Both the position numbers and the translations under genes were made by a program. From the NCBI RefSeq assembly GCF_000714935.1, contig NZ_JMIR01000017.1:1-64000 (forward strand): 64,000 bases of DNA. Reading direction: 5' to 3'. The stretch comes from Tumebacillus flagellatus. Its GTDB lineage: Bacteria > Bacillota > Bacilli > Tumebacillales > Tumebacillaceae. Of this stretch, positions 9,411 through 18,646 are shown one piece after another; position 1 is the stretch's first letter; each line of letters opens with the position of its first letter. The notes beneath the pieces are model-generated. The model had not been told where the DNA came from and searched no databases. It worked only from the letters and a program-made list of their open reading frames with translations.

Positions 9411-10043
9411 ATGAGTGCACATCATGCTCCGGATTGGGTGCCGCACCGCAGCGGCACCGGTTCGAAAGACGATGGGATCCTCGCAACGTGGCTCGGGTTG
9501 CTCTCGTTCACGTTTTTCTACGGCACTTTCCTCGCAGCGAACGTCTACCTGCGCGGTTGGGCGCCTGACAAGTTCACCGTAGATTTCGGGGCCAACGCCG
9601 ATCTTCCGGCTCTGACCACCATCTGTCTGCTGGTTGCAGGATTTGTTGTCCTGCTGGCGGGTTCGTTCTTCCGCAACAACCAGTACAAGAAATTCCAAGG
9701 CACCATGATCGTTGCAACGCTCGCGTTCTTCGGCTACGCGATCTTGCAAATGTGGCTGTTGGTGGACGCGTACTACCTGGGTACCGCTGCATGGACCACG
9801 CACCTCGCGCTGTACTCGCTGCAATTTGCTCTGGCGATTGTCGACATCATCTTCGTGTTGATGATCGGGAAGAAATTCGCAGAGCGCAACGAAAAAGCAC
9901 TCCGTCGCTTGGTACCGGCTGCAATGTCGGTGTTCATGTACACCGTCTTGGTCGGCATCCTCACTCTGGTCGTGACCGACATGATCACCGTTGGTCAATT
10001 CGCTTCGTGGTGCGGTGAGAAACTGACCGCGATCGTGAAGTAA
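9411..10043 (+). CDS. ctaE: Cytochrome c oxidase subunit III
   Basis: Five-helix subunit III of the caa3 oxidase, 210 residues. Soluble N-terminus of about 20 residues (HHAPDWVPHRSG), then hydrophobic segments beginning LATWLGLLSFTFFYGTFLAANVYLRG, a family signature of the small bacterial form. It stabilises subunit I and lines an oxygen path in characterised homologues. Start ATG 9411 with GGAGGGAAT upstream. Separated from ctaB by 24 bases. Confidence 0.92.
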   Translation: MSAHHAPDWVPHRSGTGSKDDGILATWLGLLSFTFFYGTFLAANVYLRGWAPDKFTVDFGANADLPALTTICLLVAGFVVLLAGSFFRNNQYKKFQGTMIVATLAFFGYAILQMWLLVDAYYLGTAAWTTHLALYSLQFALAIVDIIFVLMIGKKFAERNEKALRRLVPAAMSVFMYTVLVGILTLVVTDMITVGQFASWCGEKLTAIVK

Positions 10044-10060
10044 TTCGAGGAGGTAGAGTT

Positions 10061-10156
10061 ATGGGACTGATCGGTTTCGCACTCGGTGCATTTGCTTTCG
10101 CTGGCTTGGTCTGGCTGACCAGCGTTTATGTATCCTCCTTCGTGACCAAGAAGTAA
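10061..10156 (+). CDS. 31-residue single-helix membrane peptide, candidate oxidase subunit
   Basis: A very short gene with a strong GAGGAGGTAGAG site seven bases before its ATG. The peptide begins MGLIGFALGAFAFAGLVW and ends SSFVTKK: one hydrophobic helix with a lysine-rich tail. It starts 18 bases after ctaE and ends just before the operon terminator, so it is the last gene of the oxidase operon. By position it replaces ctaF (subunit IV), although the usual subunit IV has about 100 residues and three helices. Comparable one-helix subunits exist, for example subunit IIa of Thermus ba3 oxidase. Assignment to the complex is inference. Confidence 0.75.
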   Translation: MGLIGFALGAFAFAGLVWLTSVYVSSFVTKK

Positions 10157-10203
10157 GGGCAAACGATTCACTTGAAACGAGTAACTTCAAACGAGCATGG
10201 AAG

Positions 10204-10240
10204 ACAACCGTCTTGCGAAAAGCAAGGCGGTTTTCTCTAT
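10204..10240 (+). terminator. Terminator of the cytochrome caa3 operon
   Basis: AACCGTCTTGC (10206-10216) pairs with GCAAGGCGGTT (10222-10232), then TTTTCTCTATTTT. Confidence 0.85.
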
Positions 10241-10310
10241 TTTCAAAATCCCTCTTCCATTCCCTGTAAGTCAGTGTTAGAATAACCACTCATAAGAGGG
10301 GGGAACTACT

Positions 10311-12050
10311 GTGGATCTGTTTCGCAAAACATTCGAACACTTCAAACCTTACAAAACTCAGATCACGCTGACGTTTCTCTGCGCTGTGATCGCCGGAGCG
10401 GTGGCGACGTTGCCGCCGATCTTGACGGGGAGGTTGGTCGACGAGGTGTTGCCGCTGCATCTGACGAGCGCGCTCTATTGGCTGGTGCTCGCGGTGCTGG
10501 GGTCGTTTTTTCTGAAGGTGACGTTTGAGTCCCTGCAAGAGTATATTCAAGTCCGCATCGGTCTCGACGTGATTTCCGACATGCAGATGCGGGCGTTTCG
10601 CAAACTGCACCGCGCACCGATGTCGATGTTTGCGACCACGCCGCGCGGCGACATCCTGTACCGCCTGACGCACGACGTTGAGGCGATCCAACAGCTGAAC
10701 TCGACGGTCATCCCGCGTTTTGTCCAACAGTTGCTCGGCGCCATCGCGGCGTTTGCCGCCGTCATCGCGCTGTACTGGCCGGTGGCGGTGCTGATGGTCG
10801 CCGTGTTCGCCATCTATCTCTGGCCTTCCTTCAAATTAGGCAAAAAAGTCCGCGGTCTCAGCGCTACCCAGCGCGACATGCTGGCGGATCTGTACTCGCA
10901 CGCGCAAGAGAGCATCGAATCGATCAAGCTCGTGCGCACGCTGCACTTGGAGGACCGGGAATACAACCACCAAAACGACGGCCTGCAAGCGTGGAAAAAA
11001 TTCGCCATCCGCGCCGCTTTGATCTCCAAAGTAAACTGGCGTCTTGGCAACTTGCTGCAAATCATCGTACCGGGTCTGGTCATGCTGCTCGGAGGCTATG
11101 CCGTCTGGCGCGGTCAGATCACGGCGGGGACGCTGGTGTCGTGCATCGGGTTTATCCCGGCGATGTTCATGCCGATCCGCTCCTTGGCGGAGAACGCGCT
11201 GACGATTCAGCAGGCGATTCCGGCGCTGCACCGCCTCTACGAATACTTCGATCTGCCGGAAGAGCAACCGGCGGGCTTGCCGAAGTTCGGCACCGTCCAA
11301 GGCAAGATCGAGATGCAAGACATCTGGTTCCGCTATCCGGGCACGGAAGACCCGGTGCTGCGCGGCATCTCGCTGAACGTGGAACCGGGCCAGCACATCG
11401 GCCTCGTCGGAGCGAGCGGCGGCGGCAAGTCGACGCTGATCCAAGTTCTGCTCGGCCTCTACTCGCCGGAACAGGGCCGCGTCGCCGTCGACGGATGCGA
11501 CCTCAACGAGTACGACCGCAACTCGTTCCGCTTGCAAGTGGGTGTCGTCTCCCAGGAGACGTTCCTGCTCAACGAGACGTTGCGCAAGAACTTGCTGTAC
11601 AGCAAACCGGATGCTACGCAAGCGGAACTCGACCGCGCCTGTGAAGCAGCCGGTCTCGCGGAGATGATCGACGGGCTGCCGGACGGCTATGAGACGATCG
11701 TCGGCGAGCGCGGGTTGAAACTCTCCGGCGGGCAGAAGCAGCGCGTCGCGATGGCGCGGGCGATCCTGCGCCATCCGCAAGTGCTGATCTTCGACGAAGC
11801 GACGTCCTCGCTCGACGGCGAGACGGAAGAGCGCGTGCAAGCGGCGCTGGAGGAGTTGATCCCCGGCCGCACCACGATCACGATCGCGCACCGCCTCGTC
11901 ACCGTGCGCAACTGCGACCGCATCTTCGTGCTGGTCGGGGGTCAAGTCGCCGAGTCCGGCACGCATGAGGAATTGCTGGCGCTGCAAGGCGAGTACCATC
12001 AACTCTACACGGCGCAATACAGCGAACTGGAGAAGGGGGAAGCGGTATGA
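10311..12050 (+). CDS. ABC exporter, transmembrane-ATPase half-transporter A
   Basis: 579-residue type IV (B-family) ABC exporter subunit: six-helix membrane domain (about 1-310) followed by an ATPase domain with Walker A GASGGGKST, signature LSGGQKQR, Walker B VLIFDEATSSLD and H-loop IAHRL. The GTG start follows GAGGGGGGAAC. It overlaps the next gene by four bases (ATGA), so the two very probably form a heterodimer. Both ATPase domains keep the catalytic glutamate, so there is no obvious degenerate site as in BmrC/BmrD. Substrate unknown; drug or lipid export is usual for the family. Confidence 0.9.
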   Translation: MDLFRKTFEHFKPYKTQITLTFLCAVIAGAVATLPPILTGRLVDEVLPLHLTSALYWLVLAVLGSFFLKVTFESLQEYIQVRIGLDVISDMQMRAFRKLHRAPMSMFATTPRGDILYRLTHDVEAIQQLNSTVIPRFVQQLLGAIAAFAAVIALYWPVAVLMVAVFAIYLWPSFKLGKKVRGLSATQRDMLADLYSHAQESIESIKLVRTLHLEDREYNHQNDGLQAWKKFAIRAALISKVNWRLGNLLQIIVPGLVMLLGGYAVWRGQITAGTLVSCIGFIPAMFMPIRSLAENALTIQQAIPALHRLYEYFDLPEEQPAGLPKFGTVQGKIEMQDIWFRYPGTEDPVLRGISLNVEPGQHIGLVGASGGGKSTLIQVLLGLYSPEQGRVAVDGCDLNEYDRNSFRLQVGVVSQETFLLNETLRKNLLYSKPDATQAELDRACEAAGLAEMIDGLPDGYETIVGERGLKLSGGQKQRVAMARAILRHPQVLIFDEATSSLDGETEERVQAALEELIPGRTTITIAHRLVTVRNCDRIFVLVGGQVAESGTHEELLALQGEYHQLYTAQYSELEKGEAV

Positions 12051-13810
12051 CACAAGCGAAAATCAGCGACGGACGCCGCGTCCTGCAACTGCTCCGGCCG
12101 GTCAAAAACTGGGTGATCGCCGATGCCCTCGTCATCTTCTTGAGCCAATCCACCGGCGAATTGCTTCCGGCGTTGGCGCAAAGCTGGCTGCTCGACAAGA
12201 TCCTGCCGAACAACGCGTCGGGCCTTCTCTGGGGCTTGGCGGCGCTGTTGGTGTTTGCGGCGGTGTTCGACCTCGGGATGATGGTCATCGACGAATACTT
12301 CTGCCACCAAGTGGCGAAGACGGTCACGATGACGCAGAAACTCCGCCTCTTCCGCCATCTGCAGCTCTTGCCGTTCAATTTCTACCACGAGAACCGCACG
12401 GGGGAATTGCTCGCCCGCGTCAACGATGACCCGGACACCCTGCACAACTTCCTCGCGTGGGAAGGCTCGACGCTGATGGCGTCCGTCCAAGGCTCGATCC
12501 TCTATTACGCGGTGCTCGCGTTTATCAACCCGTGGCTCGCGCTGGCGGCGCTCGGGTTCGGTGTCCTCTTCTACTGGACATCCAACAAGCTTGGCGACCG
12601 CACGCGCCGCGCTTCCGCCGACGCGCGCCGGGAAGCGTCGCGCTACTTGGAACGTTTGCGCGAGTCTGTCACCGGCATCCATCTCTCGCGGGTGCTCGGC
12701 GTCGCGGAAACGGAAATCCAAAGCGTCGCGGAGATCCGCAAGGACTTCATCCGCGAAAGCCGCCGCGAGTTGAAAGCGCGCCTGCAGGCGTTCGTCGTCA
12801 TCGGTTCCTACAACGGCATCGCGCTCGCCGTCGTCTACGGCCTCAGCGCCGCGCTGATCTGGAACGACAAGCTCTCCATCGGGGAGATGATGGCCGCGTC
12901 CTCGCTGGTCGCCATCGCCGCGAACCAACTGCAGCGGATGTTGCGCAACTGGTTGTCCGTCCGCCGTACCGGACCGGCGCTCGACCGCTCCGACCTGCTC
13001 TTGAACGAGGCGACCTCTCCGGCGGAAACGGAGCGCAAAGCCACCCTCCCGCAAGTGGCGGGCGAACTGCAGGTGGAGCACCTCGCGTTCGGCTATCCGG
13101 GCAAACCGGAGCGCGTGCTGCACGACATCTCGTTTCATGTGAGCCCCGGCGAAGCGGTCGCGCTGGTCGGCCCGTCCGGGTCGGGCAAATCGACGATGGT
13201 TGATCTGCTGCTGCGCCTCTACGAACCGGAGCACGGCCAGATCCAGCTCGACGGACGTCCGATTCACGAACTGGACGCCCGCTGGCTGCGTCAACAGGTC
13301 GCCGTCGTCTCGCAGGAAGTGCAATTGCGCAACGGCAGCCTCGCCGACAACTTGCGCCTCGGCAACCCGCAAGCCACCGACGAAGAACTGCTGGCGGCGA
13401 TTCGCGACGCCGGGTTGCAGGAGTTCTATGACGCGCTGCCCGACGGCTTGAATTCGTCGGTCGGGGAGCGGGGCAACTTGCTGTCCGGCGGGCAAAAACA
13501 ACGCCTGTCGCTCGCCCGCGCCCTCGTGCGCAACGCGCCGCTCCTCGTCCTCGACGAAGCGAGTTCCGCGCTGGACCCGATCACCGAACACCTCGTCAAC
13601 GAAGCGATCGCCGCACGCCGCACGAAGCAGACCGTGCTGGTGATCACGCACCGCCTCTCCACCGTGCTCTCCGCCGACCGCATCATCGTGCTGGAAAACG
13701 GACGCGTCGTGGAAACGGGGCACCATGAAGAGCTGCTCCAAGCGGGAGGCGTCTACGCCCGCCTCTTCAAACGCGAAGCAGAAATCGGGGAGAGCGTGTT
13801 CGCTTCCTGA
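12047..13810 (+). CDS. ABC exporter, transmembrane-ATPase half-transporter B
   Basis: 587-residue partner of the preceding exporter subunit. Membrane domain about 1-320, then ATPase domain with Walker A GPSGSGKST, LSGGQKQR, LLVLDEASSALD and ITHRL. Only moderately similar to its partner, as expected for a heterodimeric pair. The gene is followed by a terminator, so the unit is a two-gene operon. No peptide precursor or modification gene lies nearby, which argues against a bacteriocin exporter. Confidence 0.9.
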   Translation: MTQAKISDGRRVLQLLRPVKNWVIADALVIFLSQSTGELLPALAQSWLLDKILPNNASGLLWGLAALLVFAAVFDLGMMVIDEYFCHQVAKTVTMTQKLRLFRHLQLLPFNFYHENRTGELLARVNDDPDTLHNFLAWEGSTLMASVQGSILYYAVLAFINPWLALAALGFGVLFYWTSNKLGDRTRRASADARREASRYLERLRESVTGIHLSRVLGVAETEIQSVAEIRKDFIRESRRELKARLQAFVVIGSYNGIALAVVYGLSAALIWNDKLSIGEMMAASSLVAIAANQLQRMLRNWLSVRRTGPALDRSDLLLNEATSPAETERKATLPQVAGELQVEHLAFGYPGKPERVLHDISFHVSPGEAVALVGPSGSGKSTMVDLLLRLYEPEHGQIQLDGRPIHELDARWLRQQVAVVSQEVQLRNGSLADNLRLGNPQATDEELLAAIRDAGLQEFYDALPDGLNSSVGERGNLLSGGQKQRLSLARALVRNAPLLVLDEASSALDPITEHLVNEAIAARRTKQTVLVITHRLSTVLSADRIIVLENGRVVETGHHEELLQAGGVYARLFKREAEIGESVFAS

Positions 13811-13844
13811 TGACGCCGGCCGATCCCTCCGCCCGTCTGCTTGA

Positions 13845-13895
13845 AAAAAAGACCGTGTCCCGCACACTTTTCGCGGGCACGGTTTTATTTTTTCC
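13845..13895 (+). terminator. Terminator of the ABC exporter operon
   Basis: ACCGTGTCCCGC and GCGGGCACGGT pair around a nine-base loop, followed by TTTTATTTTTT. It shows that the long open frame beginning at 13810 is not translated from its first ATG. Confidence 0.85.
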
Positions 13896-13968
13896 CATAG
13901 CCTCCCAGCAGGAGATTGTCGATCAAACTCGAAATTTAATCAGGTTAGTGGAGTTTGGAGGGGTTTTT

Positions 13969-14934
13969 GTGAATGAGTTTTGGAGCACGCTGGGCGGCTG
14001 TCTGTTGGCAGTTGCGGGAGCGTTTTTGGTAAGTACGTTGACGTGGGGATTGTACCCGTGGTGGAAAGCGCGCACGACGCGCAAGAGATACGCCCGCGAG
14101 CGCGTGCGGATGGTGTCCGATGTGAACACGCGGCTGGACGGGTATCGCATCAAGCAAAACCGCATCACGCAGGCGGTCACGCTCGTGCTGTTGCTGGTTT
14201 GGATGGTCCTGCTGTACGACCAGCGGGAGATGTTGGAGCTCGGCGTGTTTGCGGCGGGCGTGGTCTGGGGGCGCGACGCGTACGCGCGCGCGCCGTGGCA
14301 GAAACTGCAGACGTTCGTGCTGACCAACCAGTCTGTCGTGGTGTTTCTGGCAGGCGCTGGGCGCGCGCTCTGGAACATCGAACCGCGCCAAGTCGTGCGG
14401 TGGAGCGACCTCGATTCCTACCGCTACGACGGCGGGTTTGTGCAGTTGTACCGCGCCGAGCAGATGCAGTTGCAGTTCGAGTACAACGCCCGCGACATGG
14501 ACAAACTCCGCGACTTGCTCTCCGCTCTGCACATCAAGCGCGGGGAGCCCAGCGACCGGATCTGGCTCGGGCAGTTCGACGAGACGGAGTTTTTCCGCTT
14601 GGAAGACGAGTTGACAGAGACGGGCTGGAATCTGATCGACCTATACCGCCCGGAGTTGGAGCAGTTGGGACTTCAGCCGGAGTTCGGCGTGATGCGCAAC
14701 GTGACGGGCGACCGCGTGCATGAGGAATTCTCGCGCTCGTGGCTGCAGTTCAACCTCGTGGACGGCGAAGGCGAACAAAAAGCTTCCAGCACCCTGCCGC
14801 TCTGGCAGAGCTCCGGCAGCATCGGGCACTTGATCGGCGTGCGCGGCCAAGACGCGGTGGAACATCTGCAGAAATGGATCGGCAACGTGATCCGAAGCTG
14901 CCAAGAACCGCAAGAGGGGAGCGTGCTGTCGTGA
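13969..14934 (+). CDS. Unknown membrane protein with PH-like segment
   Basis: 321 residues, not recognised by name. Two or three N-terminal hydrophobic segments (about residues 8-32 and 65-105) are followed by a cytoplasmic-looking region. The stretch from TNQSVVVF through VRWSDLDSYRYDGG to a short amphipathic helix resembles bacterial PH-like membrane proteins of the YcxB type, but this is weak. GTG at 13969 with GGAGGGG is chosen because a terminator lies upstream in the same frame. It overlaps the next gene by four bases and both share the layout of N-terminal helices plus a WxD/WKD-centred soluble domain, suggesting diverged tandem paralogues. Confidence 0.75.
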   Translation: MNEFWSTLGGCLLAVAGAFLVSTLTWGLYPWWKARTTRKRYARERVRMVSDVNTRLDGYRIKQNRITQAVTLVLLLVWMVLLYDQREMLELGVFAAGVVWGRDAYARAPWQKLQTFVLTNQSVVVFLAGAGRALWNIEPRQVVRWSDLDSYRYDGGFVQLYRAEQMQLQFEYNARDMDKLRDLLSALHIKRGEPSDRIWLGQFDETEFFRLEDELTETGWNLIDLYRPELEQLGLQPEFGVMRNVTGDRVHEEFSRSWLQFNLVDGEGEQKASSTLPLWQSSGSIGHLIGVRGQDAVEHLQKWIGNVIRSCQEPQEGSVLS

Positions 14935-15914
14935 GCGAAGGGACGGGAATCGTCATCGAAGTCAGTCTCTTGACGGTCTGCATGTGGTTTCTCATGCTCG
15001 GCCTGAACATTCCGGTGCGGCGCTGGCACATTCGCCGGTATGAACAGCAACACGACATGCTGGAGCGCGTGGTCGTCGAGCGCAAACTGCCTCCGTTGAG
15101 CAAAGGGTCGATGGTAAAGCTGCTAAACCGCCTCTACCTCTTGGCGCTCGGGATCGGTGTGATTCAGTATGTGTACATCACCCAAAGCGACGACCCGAGC
15201 GCAGGCGAACTGGGTGCTGCCGTGCTGTTCGGGCTGGCGGTCGGCGCGGTCGTCGTCGGCGCGCTCTGGTTTTTCTACCGCCGCACGAAGACGGTCAACA
15301 CGTTGGAATTGCGCTTCGACCGCCGCGGGCTCACGATCTTCCCGGCCCGCCAGCGCCTCTCGGGGCAAGGTATCTACGAAGCGCGCATCGAGTGGAAAGA
15401 CTGCTGCGGCTACTGGGTGTACAAGGGCTACGTGATCTTCGGCCTGCGCCCGATCGGGCAAATCGAGCAGTTCGGCGGCGAGGAGATCGCCCGCATCGAG
15501 CAAATTCTGCACGCCCTCGGCGTTCGCAAGCTCGTCTCCTACGACGTGCTCACCGCGAAAAAACTGAACGACTCGCAGTTGAGCCAGTTGGACAACCGCG
15601 TGCAGCGGATGGCAGGCGAAGTGATCGCCGGCTATGCGACGGAATGCGCGATGTTGAACGCGCACGTGGAGGCGGAAGTGGAATGGCGAACGGAAGACGA
15701 CCGCTACAGCGTGCTGATCTTGCGGATCGTCGCCGAGGACACGGAGTTGCAAAGCATCGAATGGCTGCTCTGGGGCGAGGACGAAAACTCCCAAGAAGCG
15801 CTGGGCTTGTCGGACGACCGCCTCTACGAAGGGGTGGACGAGCGCGTGCAGTCGCTCTTGGACTTCCGCCGCAACCAACTGGGGCAAGAGGCGCAACCGG
15901 TCTTGTGGCAATAG
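14931..15914 (+). CDS. Unknown membrane protein, paired with preceding gene
   Basis: 327 residues. An N-terminal helix (about 8-25) and two more around residues 60-115 are followed by a soluble domain containing RIEWKDCCGYWVYKGYVIFG, in the same relative place as the WSDLDSYRYDGG motif of its neighbour. The start GTG at 14931 overlaps the stop of the previous gene and has GAGGGGAGC upstream. Function unknown; the coupled translation implies a shared complex. Confidence 0.75.
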   Translation: MSEGTGIVIEVSLLTVCMWFLMLGLNIPVRRWHIRRYEQQHDMLERVVVERKLPPLSKGSMVKLLNRLYLLALGIGVIQYVYITQSDDPSAGELGAAVLFGLAVGAVVVGALWFFYRRTKTVNTLELRFDRRGLTIFPARQRLSGQGIYEARIEWKDCCGYWVYKGYVIFGLRPIGQIEQFGGEEIARIEQILHALGVRKLVSYDVLTAKKLNDSQLSQLDNRVQRMAGEVIAGYATECAMLNAHVEAEVEWRTEDDRYSVLILRIVAEDTELQSIEWLLWGEDENSQEALGLSDDRLYEGVDERVQSLLDFRRNQLGQEAQPVLWQ

Positions 15915-15971
15915 AGAAGCGAGAAACGGGACAGTGACGTTTTTGAATGAGGCAGAGAAAGGGACGGATGG

Positions 15972-17015
15972 ATGAGAGTTTGGGGTTGGGTACGGAAGCT
16001 GGAACTGTATGAAGGGATCGGGATTGTCGTCTCGGTGCTGTGCGTGATCGGTTTTTTCGCGCTCGGTGACGAGATCGACGCCAAGCAGGGGGAGCCGGGC
16101 TGGCACTGGTACCCGCTGTCGTGGATTTGGGCGATCTACCGCACGTTTATTCCGAAAGCGCTGGTGTGCGCGTTGCTCGGTCTCGGCCTGCTGGGCTGGA
16201 TTCGAGAAGCGCGCCGTGAAAAAAACAACTGGCGCCTTGCGTGGAAGCCCGGCCTGCGCTGGGGGGTCGGGCAAACGCTGACGGTCGCACGCTTCGGATT
16301 GCCGTTTTGCGTGTTGTTGATCATCTACCGGGCGCTGGATTTCTACATCCCGCTTTTCTCGCCGGTCGACCGCGACGGCTGGCTGTTGAAGGTCGACGCG
16401 TGGATGTTCGGCGGCGTGCAACCGTCGGTGTGGTTGGAGCCGCTGATTCGCCCGTGGTTGACCGACTACTTGAGTTTCGTCTACATGATCTGGTTCCCGA
16501 TGATCTTCTTCACGCTGTTGTTGATGATGCTGAAGTCGCGGGAAGCGGTCAGCGGGTATGTGGCGGCGGCGCTGTTCGCTTTTTACATCGGGTATGTGAG
16601 CTATACGATCGTCCCGGCGGTCGGGCCGCTGTATTCGCTTGCCGACACGTACACGACCTCGCTTTCCGGCGGGGCAATCACGGAGATGCAACGCGCCGTC
16701 GTCACGTCGCAACAGGACATGAACGTCTCGCGGGACTGCTTCCCCTCGCTGCATACCGCGATCTCCTGCGTCATGCTCTACTTCGTCTGGACGTATCGCC
16801 GCAAGTGGTTGTGGCTGTACGCGCCGCTCGTGGTTTCGATCTTGGTTTCGACCATCTACCTGCGCTATCATTATGTGATTGATGTGTTGGCAGGGATTGG
16901 ACTGGCAGCGCTCACGTGCTGGCTGGGCCGTGCGGGGACGGCTTGGTGGCAGGTTCGTGTTCAACCTTCCGCTGATCGAAAGAGAAAGAAAGCGACCAAC
17001 GGGGTCGTCTCCTGA
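15972..17015 (+). CDS. PAP2 superfamily membrane phosphatase/phosphotransferase, Aur1-like
   Basis: 347-residue multi-span protein. The catalytic signature CFPSLHTA (about residue 256) and the downstream RYHYVIDVLAG are the second and third PAP2 motifs in the Aur1/inositol-phosphorylceramide-synthase-like subgroup. It probably acts on lipid phosphates or diphosphates at the outer membrane face. The neighbouring cardiolipin synthase supports a role in phospholipid metabolism, though a terminator separates the two. ATG 15972 follows GAAAGGGA. Confidence 0.85.
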   Translation: MRVWGWVRKLELYEGIGIVVSVLCVIGFFALGDEIDAKQGEPGWHWYPLSWIWAIYRTFIPKALVCALLGLGLLGWIREARREKNNWRLAWKPGLRWGVGQTLTVARFGLPFCVLLIIYRALDFYIPLFSPVDRDGWLLKVDAWMFGGVQPSVWLEPLIRPWLTDYLSFVYMIWFPMIFFTLLLMMLKSREAVSGYVAAALFAFYIGYVSYTIVPAVGPLYSLADTYTTSLSGGAITEMQRAVVTSQQDMNVSRDCFPSLHTAISCVMLYFVWTYRRKWLWLYAPLVVSILVSTIYLRYHYVIDVLAGIGLAALTCWLGRAGTAWWQVRVQPSADRKRKKATNGVVS

Positions 17016-17025
17016 TGGAGCCCAT

Positions 17026-17057
17026 AAATCGCCTCCCTCATGGAGGCGATTTTTTTC
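17026..17057 (+). terminator. Terminator after the PAP2 gene
   Basis: Perfect arms AAATCGCCTCC/GGAGGCGATTT with a five-base loop and a T-run. Confidence 0.9.
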
Positions 17058-17097
17058 GCACATACTACGGGGAAAGAAGGTTGGGCTGGGAAAGGGT

Positions 17098-18546
17098 GTG
17101 GTTCGTATCGTGTGGACGGTCGCAATCCTGCTTCTCATGGCGGTCGTGGTACTGCTGTTGGTGGGAACCGTCATCTTTTTGGAGAATCGCAACCCGGAGA
17201 AGACGGTGGCTTGGATGATCGTCTTGATCGTGTTACCGGTCGTCGGATTTATGCTCTACCTCGTGTTTGGACGCAATGCGCGGAAAAGCAAGCTGTTTCA
17301 CCACAAGCACATCATCGACAACCAATTGAAAAAAATGCTCCGCGAACAGACGCACCGGGTGACGGAAGAGGACGTCCTGCACCACGGCGGCGAGACGCGG
17401 GAACAGCGCTTGGTGCGGTTGTTGCTCAACAGCGCGTACTCGCCGCTGACGACGAACAATCGCGTGCGGGTGCTGACCGACGGGGCCAGCAAGTTTGAGG
17501 AGCTGTTTCACGCGCTGGAGCAAGCGGAGCATCACATTCATTTTGAGTACTACATCTTCAAGGAAGACGAGATCGGCCGCGACATCCAGCGCCTGCTGAT
17601 CCAGAAAGCGCGGCGGGGCGTCGAAGTGCGCGTGTTGCTCGACGGGTTGGGGTCGCGGCAGATTTCGCGGGACTTCCTCGATGATTTGTCGAGCGGCGGG
17701 GTGCAGGTGGAGTACTTTTTTCCGGTGAAGTTTCCGTTTCTGACGAGCCGCTTGAACTTCCGCAACCACCGCAAGATCGTGGTGATCGACGGCAAGGTCG
17801 GCTTCCTCGGCGGGATGAACATCGGAGATGAGTATCTGTCCCGCAAGCGCGAGATCGGGTTTTGGCGCGATACGCATCTGGTGCTGGAGGGCGAGTGCGT
17901 GCATCGGATGCAGACGATTTTTCTCAACGATTGGTACTTCATCACCCGCCAGCGCATCGAGGACATGCGGTATTATCCGGAGTTGGAAGCGGTGGGGGAT
18001 CAGTACACGCAGATCGTCGCGTCGGGGCCGGATTCGAATTGGGAATCGATTCGGCAGGTGTTCTTCACGGCGCTGGCGACGGCGCGGAACAAAGTCTACA
18101 TTGAGACGCCGTACTTCATCCCCGACGAGAGCATCTCGATGGCGCTGAAGACCGCGGCGCTCAGCGGCCTCGATGTGCGCTTGATCGTGCAGGGGATTCC
18201 GGAGTACCAACTGACCTACTGGGCGTCGCGGTCGTATTTCGAAGAACTCTTGCAAGCGGGCGTGAAGATCTACAAGTATCAAAAAGGGATCCTGCACGCC
18301 AAGGTGATCATGGTCGACGATGAGATCGGCATCGTCGGCTCGGCGAACATGGACATCCGGAGTTTTCAGTTGAATTTCGAAGCGAGCGCGTTGGTGTACG
18401 ACCGCAAGTTTGTGGAGCGGTTGGCGGAAGACTTTCAGCGGGACTTGCTGGATTCGCAACTGGTGGAGTGGGAGTCGTACCGCGTTCGCAAGCTGTCCGA
18501 CCGCTTTAAAGAGTCGGGGGCGAGGTTGTTGTCGCCGCTTTTGTGA
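17098..18546 (+). CDS. cls: Cardiolipin synthase (phospholipase D family)
   Basis: Condenses two phosphatidylglycerol molecules to cardiolipin and glycerol at the membrane. Two N-terminal membrane helices are followed by two HKD motifs: NHRKIVVIDGKVGFLGG near residue 225 and HAKVIMVDDEIGIVGS near residue 400. From the GTG at 17098 the length is 482, equal to B. subtilis ClsA. The open frame extends upstream to 16879, but a terminator at 17026-17057 excludes those starts; GTG 17110 is an alternative. Confidence 0.94.
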   Translation: MVRIVWTVAILLLMAVVVLLLVGTVIFLENRNPEKTVAWMIVLIVLPVVGFMLYLVFGRNARKSKLFHHKHIIDNQLKKMLREQTHRVTEEDVLHHGGETREQRLVRLLLNSAYSPLTTNNRVRVLTDGASKFEELFHALEQAEHHIHFEYYIFKEDEIGRDIQRLLIQKARRGVEVRVLLDGLGSRQISRDFLDDLSSGGVQVEYFFPVKFPFLTSRLNFRNHRKIVVIDGKVGFLGGMNIGDEYLSRKREIGFWRDTHLVLEGECVHRMQTIFLNDWYFITRQRIEDMRYYPELEAVGDQYTQIVASGPDSNWESIRQVFFTALATARNKVYIETPYFIPDESISMALKTAALSGLDVRLIVQGIPEYQLTYWASRSYFEELLQAGVKIYKYQKGILHAKVIMVDDEIGIVGSANMDIRSFQLNFEASALVYDRKFVERLAEDFQRDLLDSQLVEWESYRVRKLSDRFKESGARLLSPLL

Positions 18547-18646
18547 AGTTTTTTGTCGGGTGGGCACGCACGTCTGCTTGGGCGCTCTAATACCTTGATG
18601 ATGGGAAAGCCGTCATGGCTCCAGATTCAAGGAGGAGGTCCGGGCA

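Noticed and set aside
10311-13810. Bacteriocin or lantibiotic export system
   Set aside because: No peptide precursor, peptidase domain, modification enzyme or immunity gene is adjacent.
16879-17097. N-terminal extension of cardiolipin synthase by 73 codons
   Set aside because: It overlaps the PAP2 gene and crosses a perfect terminator; family length fits the GTG at 17098.
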